Shown: positions 1-7,764, counted from the first letter of the stretch. The stretch is DNA of 42,208 nucleotides from Clostridia bacterium (GCA_009619095.1 WJOT01000059.1:1-42208); one strand, 5' to 3'. Notes: a model not told the origin generated them from the letters alone. Program-made: numbers and translations.

Positions 1-308
1 ATTAGAGCTTCTCGAATATCGGAAGAAGTAACCGCCCCAAAAATTTTCTCGCTCTCACCTGTCTTTACAGTAATGGTGCAAGAAATTTTATCTAACTTAC
101 TGGCAAATGTGACTGCTGATCTCAAAACCTTCTCGTCTTTCTCTCCTTCTTTTCGCTTCTCCTCTTTCAACCTGCGGATATTCTTCTCGTTCGCCTCCCA
201 GGCCAGGCAGCGAGGGATGAGATAGTTCCGAGCATAACCATCGCTAACCAAGATTACATCTCCTCTCTCACCAAGGCTTTTAACTGTCTGACACAGTATG
301 ATTTTCAT
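1..308 (-). CDS. rplI: 50S ribosomal protein bL9, 3' part cut by window edge
   Basis: Reading the minus strand from an ATG at 308 gives MKIILCQTVKSLGERGDVIL, followed by VSDGYARNYLIPR, the classic N-terminal domain of bL9 with its G-rich loop and the YARNYLIP signature. A helical KRKEGEKDEK stretch follows, as in the long connecting helix. bL9 binds 23S rRNA at the base of the L1 stalk. About 102 residues are visible and the frame is still open at base 1, so the C-terminal domain lies outside the window. A purine-rich AGGGGGAAGG ends directly before the ATG. It is the last gene of the rpsF-ssb-rpsR-rplI operon, separated from rpsR by 258 bp of palindromic repeat DNA. Confidence 0.95.
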   Translation of the reverse strand, partial: MKIILCQTVKSLGERGDVILVSDGYARNYLIPRCLAWEANEKNIRRLKEEKRKEGEKDEKVLRSAVTFASKLDKISCTITVKTGESEKIFGAVTSSDIREAL

Positions 309-341
309 CCTTCCCCCTAATTTCTTCTCCAAAATTTGTGG

Positions 342-430
342 GTAGTGTAGCCCTTTATGGGCGTAATTCTTACGGGCATGAAGCCCTACACTACCAAATC
401 ATTATTCGTAGTGTAGCCCTTTATGGGCGT
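342..430. repeat. Direct and inverted GTAGTGTAGCCC repeats plus CCCGAT hairpin in the rpsR-rplI spacer
   Basis: A 23-bp unit beginning GTAGTGTAGCCCTTTATGGG occurs at 342-364 and again at 408-430. An inverted partial copy (GCCCTACACTAC) lies between them at 383-394. The second copy is followed by a CCCGAT/ATCGGG palindrome at 431-444. I see no coding potential. The unit belongs to the interspersed palindromes that fill most spacers in this window. Confidence 0.8.
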
Positions 431-455
431 CCCGATTTATCGGGAAGCTACAATA

Positions 456-498
456 TTTAAAGATAATTTGTGAAGCTCTTGGAATTTCAGCCAATAAC
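456..498. repeat. Solo arm of the MITE-like AAAGATAGTTTGTGAAG element
   Basis: The stretch TTTAAAGATAATTTGTGAAG, followed by a CTCTTGGAATTTCAGCC-like tail, matches the left arm of the 179-bp inverted-repeat element at 7582-7760 and the partial copy at 10167-10200. I see no matching right arm here, so this is a solo or truncated copy. The remaining bases to the rpsR stop at 567 show nothing recognisable. Confidence 0.6.
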
Positions 499-566
499 TA
501 GGAAAAATTAAAGGTATGACTTTCTAATCCAGAATAAATGGAATATCTTGGAGAGAATGACATCTT

Positions 567-848
567 CTATCTCGTGGTGAATGGTAATAAACTGATACTT
601 CTTGCTCTCTTTACGGCTCTACTCAAGCTACGCTGGTGCTTAGCACAGTTTCCAGTAACCTTATTGGATAGAATCTTGCCTCTATCTGTAATGTAACTCC
701 TGAGGAGTGCTATATCTTTATAATCGATATACTTTGTCTTCTTTACACAGAAACGACATACCTTCTTTCGAAAAGGCCGATACCGTCTCCTCCTGGGATC
801 GAAGCCTCCTCTTCTTCCTCTACTTTTCTTTTCTCCATTGGCAACCAT
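567..848 (-). CDS. rpsR: 30S ribosomal protein bS18
   Basis: The 93-residue product has the bS18 signature: a basic N-terminus ([20 protein letters not shown]), then [37 protein letters not shown] and a basic tail. It joins bS6 on the platform of the 30S subunit. The CRFC plus a later Cys (NCAKHQ) resembles the zinc-binding (C+) form, although only three Cys are obvious. Start is an ATG at 848, preceded only by a weak AGAGAG ribosome-binding sequence. It lies between ssb and rplI in the same direction, with a 123-bp palindromic repeat upstream that may weaken coupling to ssb. Confidence 0.97.
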   Translation of the reverse strand: MVANGEKKSRGRRGGFDPRRRRYRPFRKKVCRFCVKKTKYIDYKDIALLRSYITDRGKILSNKVTGNCAKHQRSLSRAVKRARSISLLPFTTR

Positions 849-871
849 TTTTTCTCTCTTTCTAATAATCG

Positions 872-968
872 CAGGTCGGGCACTGTTCAGAATGCTGTCT
901 GGTCGGGCACTGTTTACAGTGCCGATTCCGTCACCCCGATATTTATCGGGGAAAGGGCGACCGACCTG
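872..968. repeat. Palindromic element with CAGGTCGG terminal inverted repeats, nested hairpin inside
   Basis: Perfect 8-bp inverted ends CAGGTCGG (872-879) and CCGACCTG (961-968) flank two GGTCGGGCACT units (874-884 and 901-911) and a GGCACTGTTTACAGTGCC hairpin. A second copy of the family is at 33667-33722. There the core reads CCCTAAAGGG, whereas here the same spot holds a CCCCGAT/ATCGGGG palindrome (934-951), as if one palindrome had inserted into another. The element starts 3 bases after the ssb stop codon. Confidence 0.8.
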
Positions 969-971
969 AAT

Positions 972-1424
972 TCAAAACGGAATTTCGTCTTCCGATTCAC
1001 TCCCTTTTATTTCTTCGTCTTTGGGGAGTTCTTTCTCTTCCAAAACCCCTTCTGGTGGAGGAGCTTGCTCAGTAGCCTTAACTTCGCCTTTAGCCCCAAG
1101 CATCTGCATCTGATTAGTTATAATTTCTGTTACAGATCTTTTGTTTCCATTCTTGTCTTCCCAGCTACGCGTTTCCAGTCTCCCCTCAATATACACGTGG
1201 CTTCCCTTCTTGAGATATTCGCCACAAATCTCGGCCAACTTTCTCCAGACTACTATCCTATGCCAATCCGTCCTCTCCTGTTGATTACCTTTCTGGTCTT
1301 TCCAAACCCTGTTCGTTGCTATTCTAAAATTTGCTACAGCATCACCATTCGGTGTATACCGAAGTTCTGGATCACTACCCAAACGACCAATTAGAATAAC
1401 TTTATTGACAGTACCTCTAGCCAC
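972..1424 (-). CDS. ssb: Single-stranded DNA-binding protein
   Basis: The 150-residue protein has an OB fold at residues about 5-105 ([41 protein letters not shown] and [16 protein letters not shown] are all typical of SSB). A disordered Glu/Lys-rich linker leads to the acidic tip ESEDEIPF, the partner-binding tail used in replication and repair. Start is a GTG at 1424, eight bases after AAGGGGGA. It lies 19 bp downstream of rpsF in the standard rpsF-ssb-rpsR order, so it should be co-transcribed with the ribosomal proteins from the promoter at 2021-2049. Confidence 0.97.
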   Translation of the reverse strand: MARGTVNKVILIGRLGSDPELRYTPNGDAVANFRIATNRVWKDQKGNQQERTDWHRIVVWRKLAEICGEYLKKGSHVYIEGRLETRSWEDKNGNKRSVTEIITNQMQMLGAKGEVKATEQAPPPEGVLEEKELPKDEEIKGSESEDEIPF

Positions 1425-1443
1425 TATTAATCCCCCTTTCTAT

Positions 1444-1809
1444 TTAGACATCACTGGTTGGGCTTTCTTTTCCCTCCTCATCTTTTGACTCCTCACTGGT
1501 TGCTTTTTCCTCTTTCAGTTTTTTCTTGTCTACCTTCACGATTAAGTGTCTGATCACTTTATCAGTAACGCGGTAATTCTTTTCCAATTCAGCAATCAGA
1601 GTCGGCGGAGAATTAAAATTTAGGCAATACATAAAACCTTCTTTATAACCTTTTATTTCATACCCCAGCTTCCTGCGTCCCAATTTATTACAGGAAATTA
1701 CCTTGCCCTGCCCCTGGGTTATGATTTTCTCAAACTTTCTGGCAAGTTCCTCCAGTTCTTCGGTTGATAAATCTGGTGGACAAACAAAGATACTTTCGTA
1801 AATAGGCAT
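1444..1809 (-). CDS. rpsF: 30S ribosomal protein bS6
   Basis: This 121-residue protein begins MPIYESIFVCPPDLSTEEL and has the bS6 core LGRRKLGYEIKGYKEGFMYCLNF, then IAELEKNYRVTDKVIRHLIVK. The last 25 residues form an acidic/lysine-rich tail absent from minimal bS6. bS6 binds bS18 on the 30S platform. It is the first gene of the operon: ATG at 1809 with GTGAGG seven bases upstream. The leader from the promoter at 2021-2049 is about 205 nt and packed with hairpins. A bS6:bS18 autoregulatory leader is common in bacteria, but I could not identify its conserved loop here. Confidence 0.96.
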   Translation of the reverse strand: MPIYESIFVCPPDLSTEELEELARKFEKIITQGQGKVISCNKLGRRKLGYEIKGYKEGFMYCLNFNSPPTLIAELEKNYRVTDKVIRHLIVKVDKKKLKEEKATSEESKDEEGKESPTSDV

Positions 1810-1839
1810 AAGATATCCTCACTTTGTTCGGATACTTCC

Positions 1840-1969
1840 ATAGGGGCTTCGCCCCTCTGGCGCTCCAACATGCTCCTCTTCGTCGCATTTTTTCGCTGTC
1901 ACCCCTTGGGAGAAATCAAATTATTTCTCCCAAGCCCTCTAATCCGCATCCCGATTATTATCGGGATGC
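1840..1969. repeat. Hairpin-rich repeat block in the rpsF leader
   Basis: The 383-bp stretch 1810-2192 has no gene. It holds a GGGGCTTCGCCCC hairpin near 1841, a perfect 12-bp stem CTTGGGAGAAAT/ATTTCTCCCAAG (1905-1916 with 1923-1934), and a perfect 10-bp stem GCATCCCGAT/ATCGGGATGC (1946-1955 with 1960-1969). None is followed by a clear T-run on either strand, so I read them as repeat elements in the rpsF 5' UTR rather than terminators. Confidence 0.7.
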
Positions 1970-2020
1970 TTATAAAATTTATTCCCTCCTATTCATCTCA
2001 AAGACGAAAAATTCATTAGA

Positions 2021-2049
2021 ATTATATAAAATTGGCTTCGGCATTGCAA
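2021..2049 (-). promoter_or_regulatory. Sigma70-type promoter for rpsF-ssb-rpsR-rplI
   Basis: On the minus strand the -35 is TTGCAA (2049-2044) and the -10 is a perfect TATAAT (2026-2021), with a 17-bp spacer. Transcription should begin near 2014. No other minus-strand start lies between this and rpsF at 1809. Confidence 0.75.
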
Positions 2050-2093
2050 GAAAAAAATCCCCATCTACTGTAGGGGTTGACGGTTCTGTCAGC

Positions 2094-2193
2094 CCAGTCA
2101 ATGGACAGACACGGCGGTCTGTCCCTACACGATATCTATGGGTCCAGTCAAGGGACAGACACGGCGGTCTGTCCCTACACGATATCCATGGTC
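2094..2193. repeat. Two tandem 50-bp units, each with an 8-bp-stem hairpin
   Basis: Units at 2094-2143 and 2144-2193 start with CCAGTCAA. They are nearly identical and each contains GGACAGAC...GTCTGTCC, a stem-loop with an ACGGCG loop. The second copy ends at the ychF stop codon (2193-2195), so ychF transcripts run straight into the hairpins. They could protect the 3' end. No T-run follows. Confidence 0.85.
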
Positions 2194-3257
2194 TAGACGT
2201 GAAATCTAAAACGCACTATATCACCATCTTGAATTTCGTAATCCTTTCCCTCTATCCTGACCAATCCTTTCTCATGGAGTATCTTCTCATCACCCTTCTC
2301 TAAATCTTTAAAGGAGAAGACCTCGGCCTTGATAAATCCTTTCTCCATATCAGAATGTATCTTCCCTGCTGCCAATACGGCAGGAAAACCTCGTTTTATT
2401 GTCCAGGCTCTTACTTCGGTCCCCACAACAGTGAAAAAAGTAATTAAGTTGAGCAACCTATAAGAAGACAGGATCAGGCGCTCCAATGCGCCCTTGTCTA
2501 TACCCAGCTCTTTTCTAAATTTCTCCCTTTCTCCTTTCTCCAATTGAGCAATTTGAGCTTCCACTTCTGCCGACACACTCAAAGTCTCGGCTCCTTCACC
2601 TTGGGCATACTCCTCCACCTTCTTCCCCGAAGCGGGGTCCTTCTCATCCACGTTAGCCAAATATAGAACTGGTTTCGCTGTAAGTAAGTTGTAGGAGGCT
2701 CGTAAATCTTCAGGAACTTCTATTCTCCTTGCAGAGATTCCCTTCTCCAAGCCTTCTTTTATCTGTTCCAGTGTTTTCAGTTTTTCTTTAGCTTTTTTAT
2801 CGCCACTTTTAGCTGAACCGCTCAATTTTTCAATATTTCGCTCCACCACTTCCAAATCTGCCAGCATAAGCTCGGTGTTGACAACTTCGATATCCCTCAC
2901 CGGATCGATATCTCCCATAACATTAACTACCTTCTCCTCTGGAAAACAGCGAACGAGGTGGACTAAAGCATCCACCTCCCGAATATGGGATAGAAATTTG
3001 TTTCCCAGACCTTCGCCCTTCGATGCTCCCTTTGCCAGACCGGCCACATCTAAGAATCTTATCGTAGTATGGGTCAACTTTTGAGGTTTATAAATCTCTC
3101 CTAGCTTCTCCAGCCTCTCATCAGGAACTTCCACAATTCCAACATTAGGCTCGATAGTACAGAAGGGATAGTTGGAAGCTGGAGCATGACCCGTAGTTAG
3201 AGCATTAAACAGTGTCGATTTCCCTACGTTGGGAAGACCAATAATTCCTAATTCCAT
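2193..3257 (-). CDS. ychF: Ribosome-binding ATPase YchF (OLA1 family)
   Basis: The 354-residue protein starts MELGIIGLPNVGKST with a P-loop at residues 7-14 and has G3 DVAGL at 70-74. Its G4 is NVDE (202-205) instead of NKxD, the change known to shift this family from GTP to ATP. A coiled-coil insertion covers roughly 125-185 and a TGS domain fills the last 85 residues, ending DGDIVRFRFHV as in typical YchF. It associates with ribosomes and is linked to stress responses. ATG at 3257 has only a weak GGGAAAAG upstream. It lies 56 bp after hppA on the same strand; the spacer holds a small A/T-rich palindrome. Confidence 0.97.
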   Translation of the reverse strand: MELGIIGLPNVGKSTLFNALTTGHAPASNYPFCTIEPNVGIVEVPDERLEKLGEIYKPQKLTHTTIRFLDVAGLAKGASKGEGLGNKFLSHIREVDALVHLVRCFPEEKVVNVMGDIDPVRDIEVVNTELMLADLEVVERNIEKLSGSAKSGDKKAKEKLKTLEQIKEGLEKGISARRIEVPEDLRASYNLLTAKPVLYLANVDEKDPASGKKVEEYAQGEGAETLSVSAEVEAQIAQLEKGEREKFRKELGIDKGALERLILSSYRLLNLITFFTVVGTEVRAWTIKRGFPAVLAAGKIHSDMEKGFIKAEVFSFKDLEKGDEKILHEKGLVRIEGKDYEIQDGDIVRFRFHV

Positions 3258-3283
3258 ATCTTTTCCCGAAAAAAAGGAATAGG

Positions 3284-3309
3284 CAAAAAAGTACCTGTCA
3301 CCTTTTTTG
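3284..3309. repeat. A/T-capped palindrome between hppA and ychF
   Basis: Bases 3284-3309 read CAAAAAAG on one side and CTTTTTTG on the complementary side of a GTGACAGGTAC-type core, seven pairs of mostly A-T. This could be a weak terminator for hppA, but the stem has a single G-C pair, so I regard it as a short repeat. Confidence 0.4.
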
Positions 3310-3313
3310 TTTT

Positions 3314-5410
3314 TTATAGGAAGAGGATGACCAGCCAGTTGTGGGATGCCAGAATCGCATTAGCAAATACTAAAGATACAATAGCCATCAACTTCAATAA
3401 GATATTTAAGGAGGGACCCGCTGTATCCTTGAAAGGGTCTCCCACAGTATCGCCAATGACCGAAGCCTTATGCACTTCCGAGCCCTTTCCACCTAAATTG
3501 CCTTCCTCAATATATTTTTTGGCATTGTCCCAGGCTCCTCCTGCATTAGCGAGAAATATTGCCAGGGGAACTCCTGTAACAAGAGAGCCAGCCAAAAACC
3601 CACCCAGTGCTTCCACTCCTAAAATGGTTCCTACGATGAGAGGCAAGAGGACAGCTGCAATTCCTGGAACCACCATCTCTCTCAAAGCTCCCCGAGTGGC
3701 AATATCCACACAGCGAGCCGAATCCGGCCTTGCCGTACCAGCCATAAGCCCGGGAATCTCCCTGAACTGTCTCCTCACTTCTTCCACGATTTTAAAAGCC
3801 GACCTGCCCACTGCCTGCATTGTGGCTGCAGAAAAGAGAAAAGGAACCACACCGCCGATAAACAGTCCAGCAACAACCTGTGGTTTCATTATATTTATAA
3901 TAAGTTGTGAAGTCATGGTAACTTCGTCATATACGCTCAATCCCACTGTCTGGGCAAAAGCAGTGAACAGAGCCAACGCAGTTAAAGCAGCAGAGCCAAT
4001 AGCAAATCCTTTACCAATGGCTGCGGTTGTGTTGCCCACTGCATCGAGTCTTTCAGCTCGCCGCCTCACCTCAGGAGCCATTCCAGCCATTTGGGCAATG
4101 CCACAAGCATTATCAGCAATTGGTCCATAGGCATCTATAGCCACAGTCATCCCTGTGATGGATAACATCCCCACCGCCGAAAGGGCTATGCCAAAAACAT
4201 TTGCAAACCTATAAGCAACAATAGTAGCCACTCCTATGGCTACTACAGGAATTGCTACACTGAACATTCCCGAGGATATCCCCTGCAGGATATTAATAGC
4301 TGGACCGGTGCGGGATGATTCGGCTATATTTCGCACAACTTTGCCCGATGTATAATACTCCGCAGTAAATCCCACAACCATTCCCGCAGATAATCCCGAA
4401 AGAATGGCAAAGAAAACATTGACTTTTCCATACCAGAAAGTTGCCAGGAAGAAGGCGCCAATTATGAAAAGAGAAGCGCTGGCAATCATTCCTTTACGCA
4501 GAGCTCTCTGAGGGTCTTCTCCCTCAGCGGTGCGGACGAAGAAGATTCCAATAATGGAAGAGATAATTCCCCAGGCAGGCAGAAGCAGTACTAACATTAC
4601 TCCCTTAATGTTTTGAAAAGCTACGGCAATAACAATTGCCGAAATTATTGCCCCTACATAGGATTCGAAGAGGTCTGCACCCATACCCGTAACATCGCCA
4701 ACATTGTCTCCAACATTATCTGCAATCACTGCTGGATTACGAGGATCGTCCTCGGGAATACCCGCTTCGACTTTGCCCACTAAATCCGCACCCATATCGG
4801 CAGCTTTGGTATATATCCCACCACCAACACGAGCGAAAAGGGCTACAGATGAAGCCCCCATACTGAAACCAACGATAAGTTGGGTTGCCTCGATAATCCT
4901 ATCCAGAAAGTTTTCATAATGGAGACCGGCAAGGTGGAGAAAGATTAAGAATACAAGAGATAATCCGAATAGACCAAGAGCGGCAACACTAAGCCCCATT
5001 ACTGCTCCGCCGGGAAAAGCGATCCCTAGCATTTCATTAAAACTTTTGGTAGCTCCCTGGGCAGTACGGGCGTTCGAGCGAGTAGCAATCTGCATTCCTA
5101 AATAACCTGCCAGAGTGGAACAGAATGCTCCTGACACAAATGCTATTGCTGTCTTTTTAGCCACAAAAAAGTAAAGAACCACGCCCAAGGTAACCACGAA
5201 GAGAACAATCGCCGAAAACTCACGGGAAAGAAAGGCCATGGCCCCCTCGTGAATCATTTCCGATATTTCTCTCATCTTCTCTGTTCCCTGACTTTTTCTG
5301 AGAATCTTTATGGAGAGATAGACCACAAACAATAATCCAAGAAATCCTGCTCCTAAAGCCACTCCTATACCGGGTAAATCTCTGAGCGATTCAACCACTT
5401 CATCCTCCAT
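3314..5410 (-). CDS. hppA: K+-dependent membrane-bound ion-pumping pyrophosphatase
   Basis: This 698-residue protein has about 16 hydrophobic segments and the mPPase signature motifs: GGGIYTKAADMGADLVGKVE, then DDPRNPAVIADNVGDNVGD near residues 220-245, and a late DTVGDPFKDTAGPSLN. It hydrolyses pyrophosphate and pumps H+ or Na+ across the membrane. The diagnostic site near residue 460 reads GNTTAAIGKG. Ala and Gly where K+-independent enzymes have Lys and Thr place it in the K+-dependent class. I cannot decide whether it pumps H+ or Na+. Its ATG overlaps the DUF502 stop by one base (TAATG), so the two are probably translationally coupled. Confidence 0.97.
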   Translation of the reverse strand: MEDEVVESLRDLPGIGVALGAGFLGLLFVVYLSIKILRKSQGTEKMREISEMIHEGAMAFLSREFSAIVLFVVTLGVVLYFFVAKKTAIAFVSGAFCSTLAGYLGMQIATRSNARTAQGATKSFNEMLGIAFPGGAVMGLSVAALGLFGLSLVFLIFLHLAGLHYENFLDRIIEATQLIVGFSMGASSVALFARVGGGIYTKAADMGADLVGKVEAGIPEDDPRNPAVIADNVGDNVGDVTGMGADLFESYVGAIISAIVIAVAFQNIKGVMLVLLLPAWGIISSIIGIFFVRTAEGEDPQRALRKGMIASASLFIIGAFFLATFWYGKVNVFFAILSGLSAGMVVGFTAEYYTSGKVVRNIAESSRTGPAINILQGISSGMFSVAIPVVAIGVATIVAYRFANVFGIALSAVGMLSITGMTVAIDAYGPIADNACGIAQMAGMAPEVRRRAERLDAVGNTTAAIGKGFAIGSAALTALALFTAFAQTVGLSVYDEVTMTSQLIINIMKPQVVAGLFIGGVVPFLFSAATMQAVGRSAFKIVEEVRRQFREIPGLMAGTARPDSARCVDIATRGALREMVVPGIAAVLLPLIVGTILGVEALGGFLAGSLVTGVPLAIFLANAGGAWDNAKKYIEEGNLGGKGSEVHKASVIGDTVGDPFKDTAGPSLNILLKLMAIVSLVFANAILASHNWLVILFL

Positions 5411-6051
5411 TAATCTCGGGAATTGTTTTTGGGAATCTTAGCTGTAATAGAATAGTCTTCGGGAGTAATAATCCCCGCTGAGACCACCAATTTCATAGCC
5501 TCTTCAACTGTCATCTTTAAGGGAATCACCTCTTCTTCAGGAACAATCACGAAGAAACCAGAGGTGGGATTGGGAGTTGTAGGGATAAAAAGAGAAACAT
5601 TTTTCTTCCCTTTTTCCTCATAAACGTTGGTTACGAAAGCAATTGTGTAAACTCCTTTGCGCGGATACTCCACTAGCACCACCTGGCGCAGGGCTGTTTT
5701 GGAAACAATTATCGTTTGAATGATTTGTCTTATAGTCTGGTAGATACGGTTAACTACAGGGGCTTTGAGTAGCAGAACTTCTGGTAATTTAAGGATTTTT
5801 CTACCAACAATATTTGTGGCTACCAGACCAATTATCCAGATAATGACGAAAGTTATTAGAACCCCTATAACCCTTATCGCAATAACAGGCATTTCTTGCA
5901 AAAGAGGTATCCTTATCAGTAAAGGCGCGACAGATTTGCTTACGAAGTTAAACAAAGTCCAGACGATATATAAGGTCAGTCCTATGGGCAAGAGGACAGC
6001 TAATCCAGCGAAAAATTGTCTTTCGATTATCTTTCTAAAATTGATCGCCAT
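5410..6051 (-). CDS. DUF502 family membrane protein
   Basis: The 213-residue protein has two N-terminal transmembrane segments (about residues 14-38 and 55-82). A soluble domain follows with VYQTIRQ-type, VLVEYPRKGVYTIAFVTN and PTTPNPTSGFFVIVPEEEVIPL motifs characteristic of DUF502. The molecular function is unknown. ATG at 6051 follows AAGGCAGG. Its stop codon overlaps the hppA start, so expression with the pyrophosphatase is likely; a role in energy or membrane homeostasis is only an inference from that. Confidence 0.9.
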   Translation of the reverse strand: MAINFRKIIERQFFAGLAVLLPIGLTLYIVWTLFNFVSKSVAPLLIRIPLLQEMPVIAIRVIGVLITFVIIWIIGLVATNIVGRKILKLPEVLLLKAPVVNRIYQTIRQIIQTIIVSKTALRQVVLVEYPRKGVYTIAFVTNVYEEKGKKNVSLFIPTTPNPTSGFFVIVPEEEVIPLKMTVEEAMKLVVSAGIITPEDYSITAKIPKNNSRD

Positions 6052-6109
6052 TTTAAACCTGCCTTTTCAATCCATCGTGCGATGGGATTTGGTGTAGCGA
6101 GCATTTCTT

Positions 6110-6226
6110 GTAGCAGCAAAGCGTAAGCTTTGCCTTCCCTGTAGGGGACGGACTCCGTGCCGTCCCTCCCTTTGGGCGACCACAGAGTGTCGCCCCTACA
6201 ATGCAGAGCTTCACTCTGCAGCTACA
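6110..6226. repeat. Composite palindromic element (TGTAGC ends) next to the permease stop
   Basis: Terminal repeats TGTAGCAGC (6110-6118) and GCAGCTACA (6218-6226) enclose four hairpins in order: GCAAAGC-GTAA-GCTTTGC (6116-6133), a GGACGG/CCGTCC hairpin, a GGGCGAC/GTCGCCC hairpin and GCAGAG/CTCTGC. A longer relative with the same order is at 10210-10366. The element starts at the base immediately after the TAG stop of the permease gene (6227-6229). Confidence 0.8.
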
Positions 6227-7537
6227 CTATCTCCAAACCAGCCAGATAAAAGTAGAGCTGGCTAATACTGCAAAGAATGTGAATGGCAAACCGATGCGTA
6301 TAAATTGGATGAAACCTACAGTATAATTATTCCTCTTCAACATTCCACAGGCAACCACATTAGCTGAGGCACCAATAGGAGTAATGTTGCCTCCCACAGA
6401 AGCGCCAATCAACAGGCCAAAATAGAGAAGGGACGGACTCATTTCCATTCCCAGCGCTAAACTGCGCACAACGGGAAGCATGGCAAGAACATAGGGAACA
6501 TTATCTACGAACGCAGAAAAGAAGACCGAGCCCCAGACAATTGCCAAATAGGCCATTAATCGACTGTCTCCCGCAAAGCGTATAAAGAAATTGGCTAAAT
6601 CATCAATAATTCCCGCTTTAGTTAAGGAGCCTACTATGAGAAAGATGCCGGCAAGAAAGAAAAAGGTCTCCCAGTCGAGAATCCTGATGTCATGGAAGAG
6701 GGTACTTCCCAGTTTTCCTCGATTAAATTTCCTAACTCCCAACCCGGTCAGCTCGTGCCACATTAAGCCAATAAAACCAAAGACCATACAAATAATCCCC
6801 GATAGATTAACTGAAAGACGGTGCCCAATGGAACTACCCAGAAAGGAAGCTCCCACCAAGCTTAGAACCATAAAACCCAATAGAAAAGTTGGTATCCATG
6901 TTGTCACCTTAGCCCTTTCCACAACTCCCACACGCTCTTTATTTCTTCGAAAAACAAAATAGAGAACTCCTAAGGAGGCCAATGCACCAAGTTCAATAGC
7001 AAAAAAGATGGACGGTCTGCCAGAAAGAAAGAAAAAATCGTTAAAGTTCATCTTAGCGAATCCTGCCAGGATTATACTGGGCGGATCGCCAACTAAGGTA
7101 GCTGCCCCCTGTAAGTTACTAGAGATGGCAATACCGATCAAAAAGGGAACAGGATTCACTTTCAACTTCTGGGCGATTGCCAGAGCTATGGGAGCAACTA
7201 TGAGGACAGTGGCCACATTCTCTACAAAAACAGAAATAGCTCCTGCCACCAGGCAGACTGAAAGAATTGCCCAGTTAACATATTTTGCCTTTACTACCAA
7301 AATGTTAGCCAAATAGGCTGGGACGCCAGAAAGACTGAACAGTTGAGCCAAAACCAGTGTCCCCCAGAAAATACCCAACACGTTCCAATTGATTATGGTG
7401 AAAATATCAGAAAATCTAATTATCCCGAAAAGGAACAAAACAGCACAGGCAACCCAGCATACCTGTGCCTTATACTGCTTCTTCCAGATAAAAAAAAAGT
7501 AAGCTATGACGAAAATAGAAAGGGTAAACAGTTTCAT
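6227..7537 (-). CDS. ArsB/NhaD-type ion permease (IT superfamily)
   Basis: The 436-residue integral membrane protein has about 11-12 hydrophobic segments. It carries two half-molecule signatures of the ArsB/P-protein/NhaD group, LVGDPPSIILAG near residue 152 and VGGNITPIGASANVVA near residue 388, with FVENVATVLIVAP and FVDNVPYVLAMLPV in equivalent positions of the two repeats. The family moves oxyanions or exchanges Na+/H+; the substrate cannot be read from the sequence. There is no arsR, arsA or arsC nearby, so an arsenite role is not supported. ATG at 7537 follows TAAGGTTG. It appears monocistronic, flanked by two repeat elements. Confidence 0.88.
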   Translation of the reverse strand: MKLFTLSIFVIAYFFFIWKKQYKAQVCWVACAVLFLFGIIRFSDIFTIINWNVLGIFWGTLVLAQLFSLSGVPAYLANILVVKAKYVNWAILSVCLVAGAISVFVENVATVLIVAPIALAIAQKLKVNPVPFLIGIAISSNLQGAATLVGDPPSIILAGFAKMNFNDFFFLSGRPSIFFAIELGALASLGVLYFVFRRNKERVGVVERAKVTTWIPTFLLGFMVLSLVGASFLGSSIGHRLSVNLSGIICMVFGFIGLMWHELTGLGVRKFNRGKLGSTLFHDIRILDWETFFFLAGIFLIVGSLTKAGIIDDLANFFIRFAGDSRLMAYLAIVWGSVFFSAFVDNVPYVLAMLPVVRSLALGMEMSPSLLYFGLLIGASVGGNITPIGASANVVACGMLKRNNYTVGFIQFIRIGLPFTFFAVLASSTFIWLVWR

Positions 7538-7581
7538 CTATCAACCTTAATAAAATTTAATATTTGTTCACCTATTTCTGA

Positions 7582-7760
7582 TTTAAAAGATAGTTTGTGA
7601 AGAGCTTTTGAAATTTTAGCCAAAAAACGAGGACGGTCTCTTCCCTTTCAAGCAAATCACTGTTTGACGAGCGGAGCGAGGAGTTTTGATTTGCGCCTTG
7701 CAGAGTCCAAGTTTTTTGGCAATAAAAAATTTCTTAGCGATGAACAAACTGTCTTTTAAA
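7582..7760. repeat. 179-bp MITE-like inverted-repeat element
   Basis: The ends are inverted copies (TTTAAAAGATAGTTTGTGAA at 7582-7601 against 7741-7760 reversed, three mismatches). Inside lie a perfect 10-bp pair GCCAAAAAAC/GTTTTTTGGC (7619-7628 with 7711-7720) and GCAAATCA/TGATTTGC (7652-7659 with 7687-7694). No ORF is visible. Partial copies of the left arm are at 456-498 and 10167-10200. The right end is 4 bp from the pth stop codon. Confidence 0.75.
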
Positions 7761-7764
7761 TTGC

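Noticed and set aside
1905-1969. Intrinsic terminators
   Set aside because: The stems are strong, but neither strand has a T-run after them, and they lie in the rpsF 5' leader.
2094-2193. CRISPR-like repeat
   Set aside because: Only two contiguous 50-bp units with no spacer; they are tandem hairpin units.
1824-2303. Plus-strand ORF of 159 codons
   Set aside because: It runs through palindromic repeats and into the antisense of ychF, with no ribosome-binding site or recognisable domain.
3327-4130. Long plus-strand ORF of 267 codons
   Set aside because: It is the antisense shadow of hppA, which has strong family motifs across the same region.
6227-7537. Arsenite efflux pump ArsB
   Set aside because: The family motifs are shared with NhaD and other anion/Na+ transporters, and there are no ars genes nearby, so I leave the substrate open.
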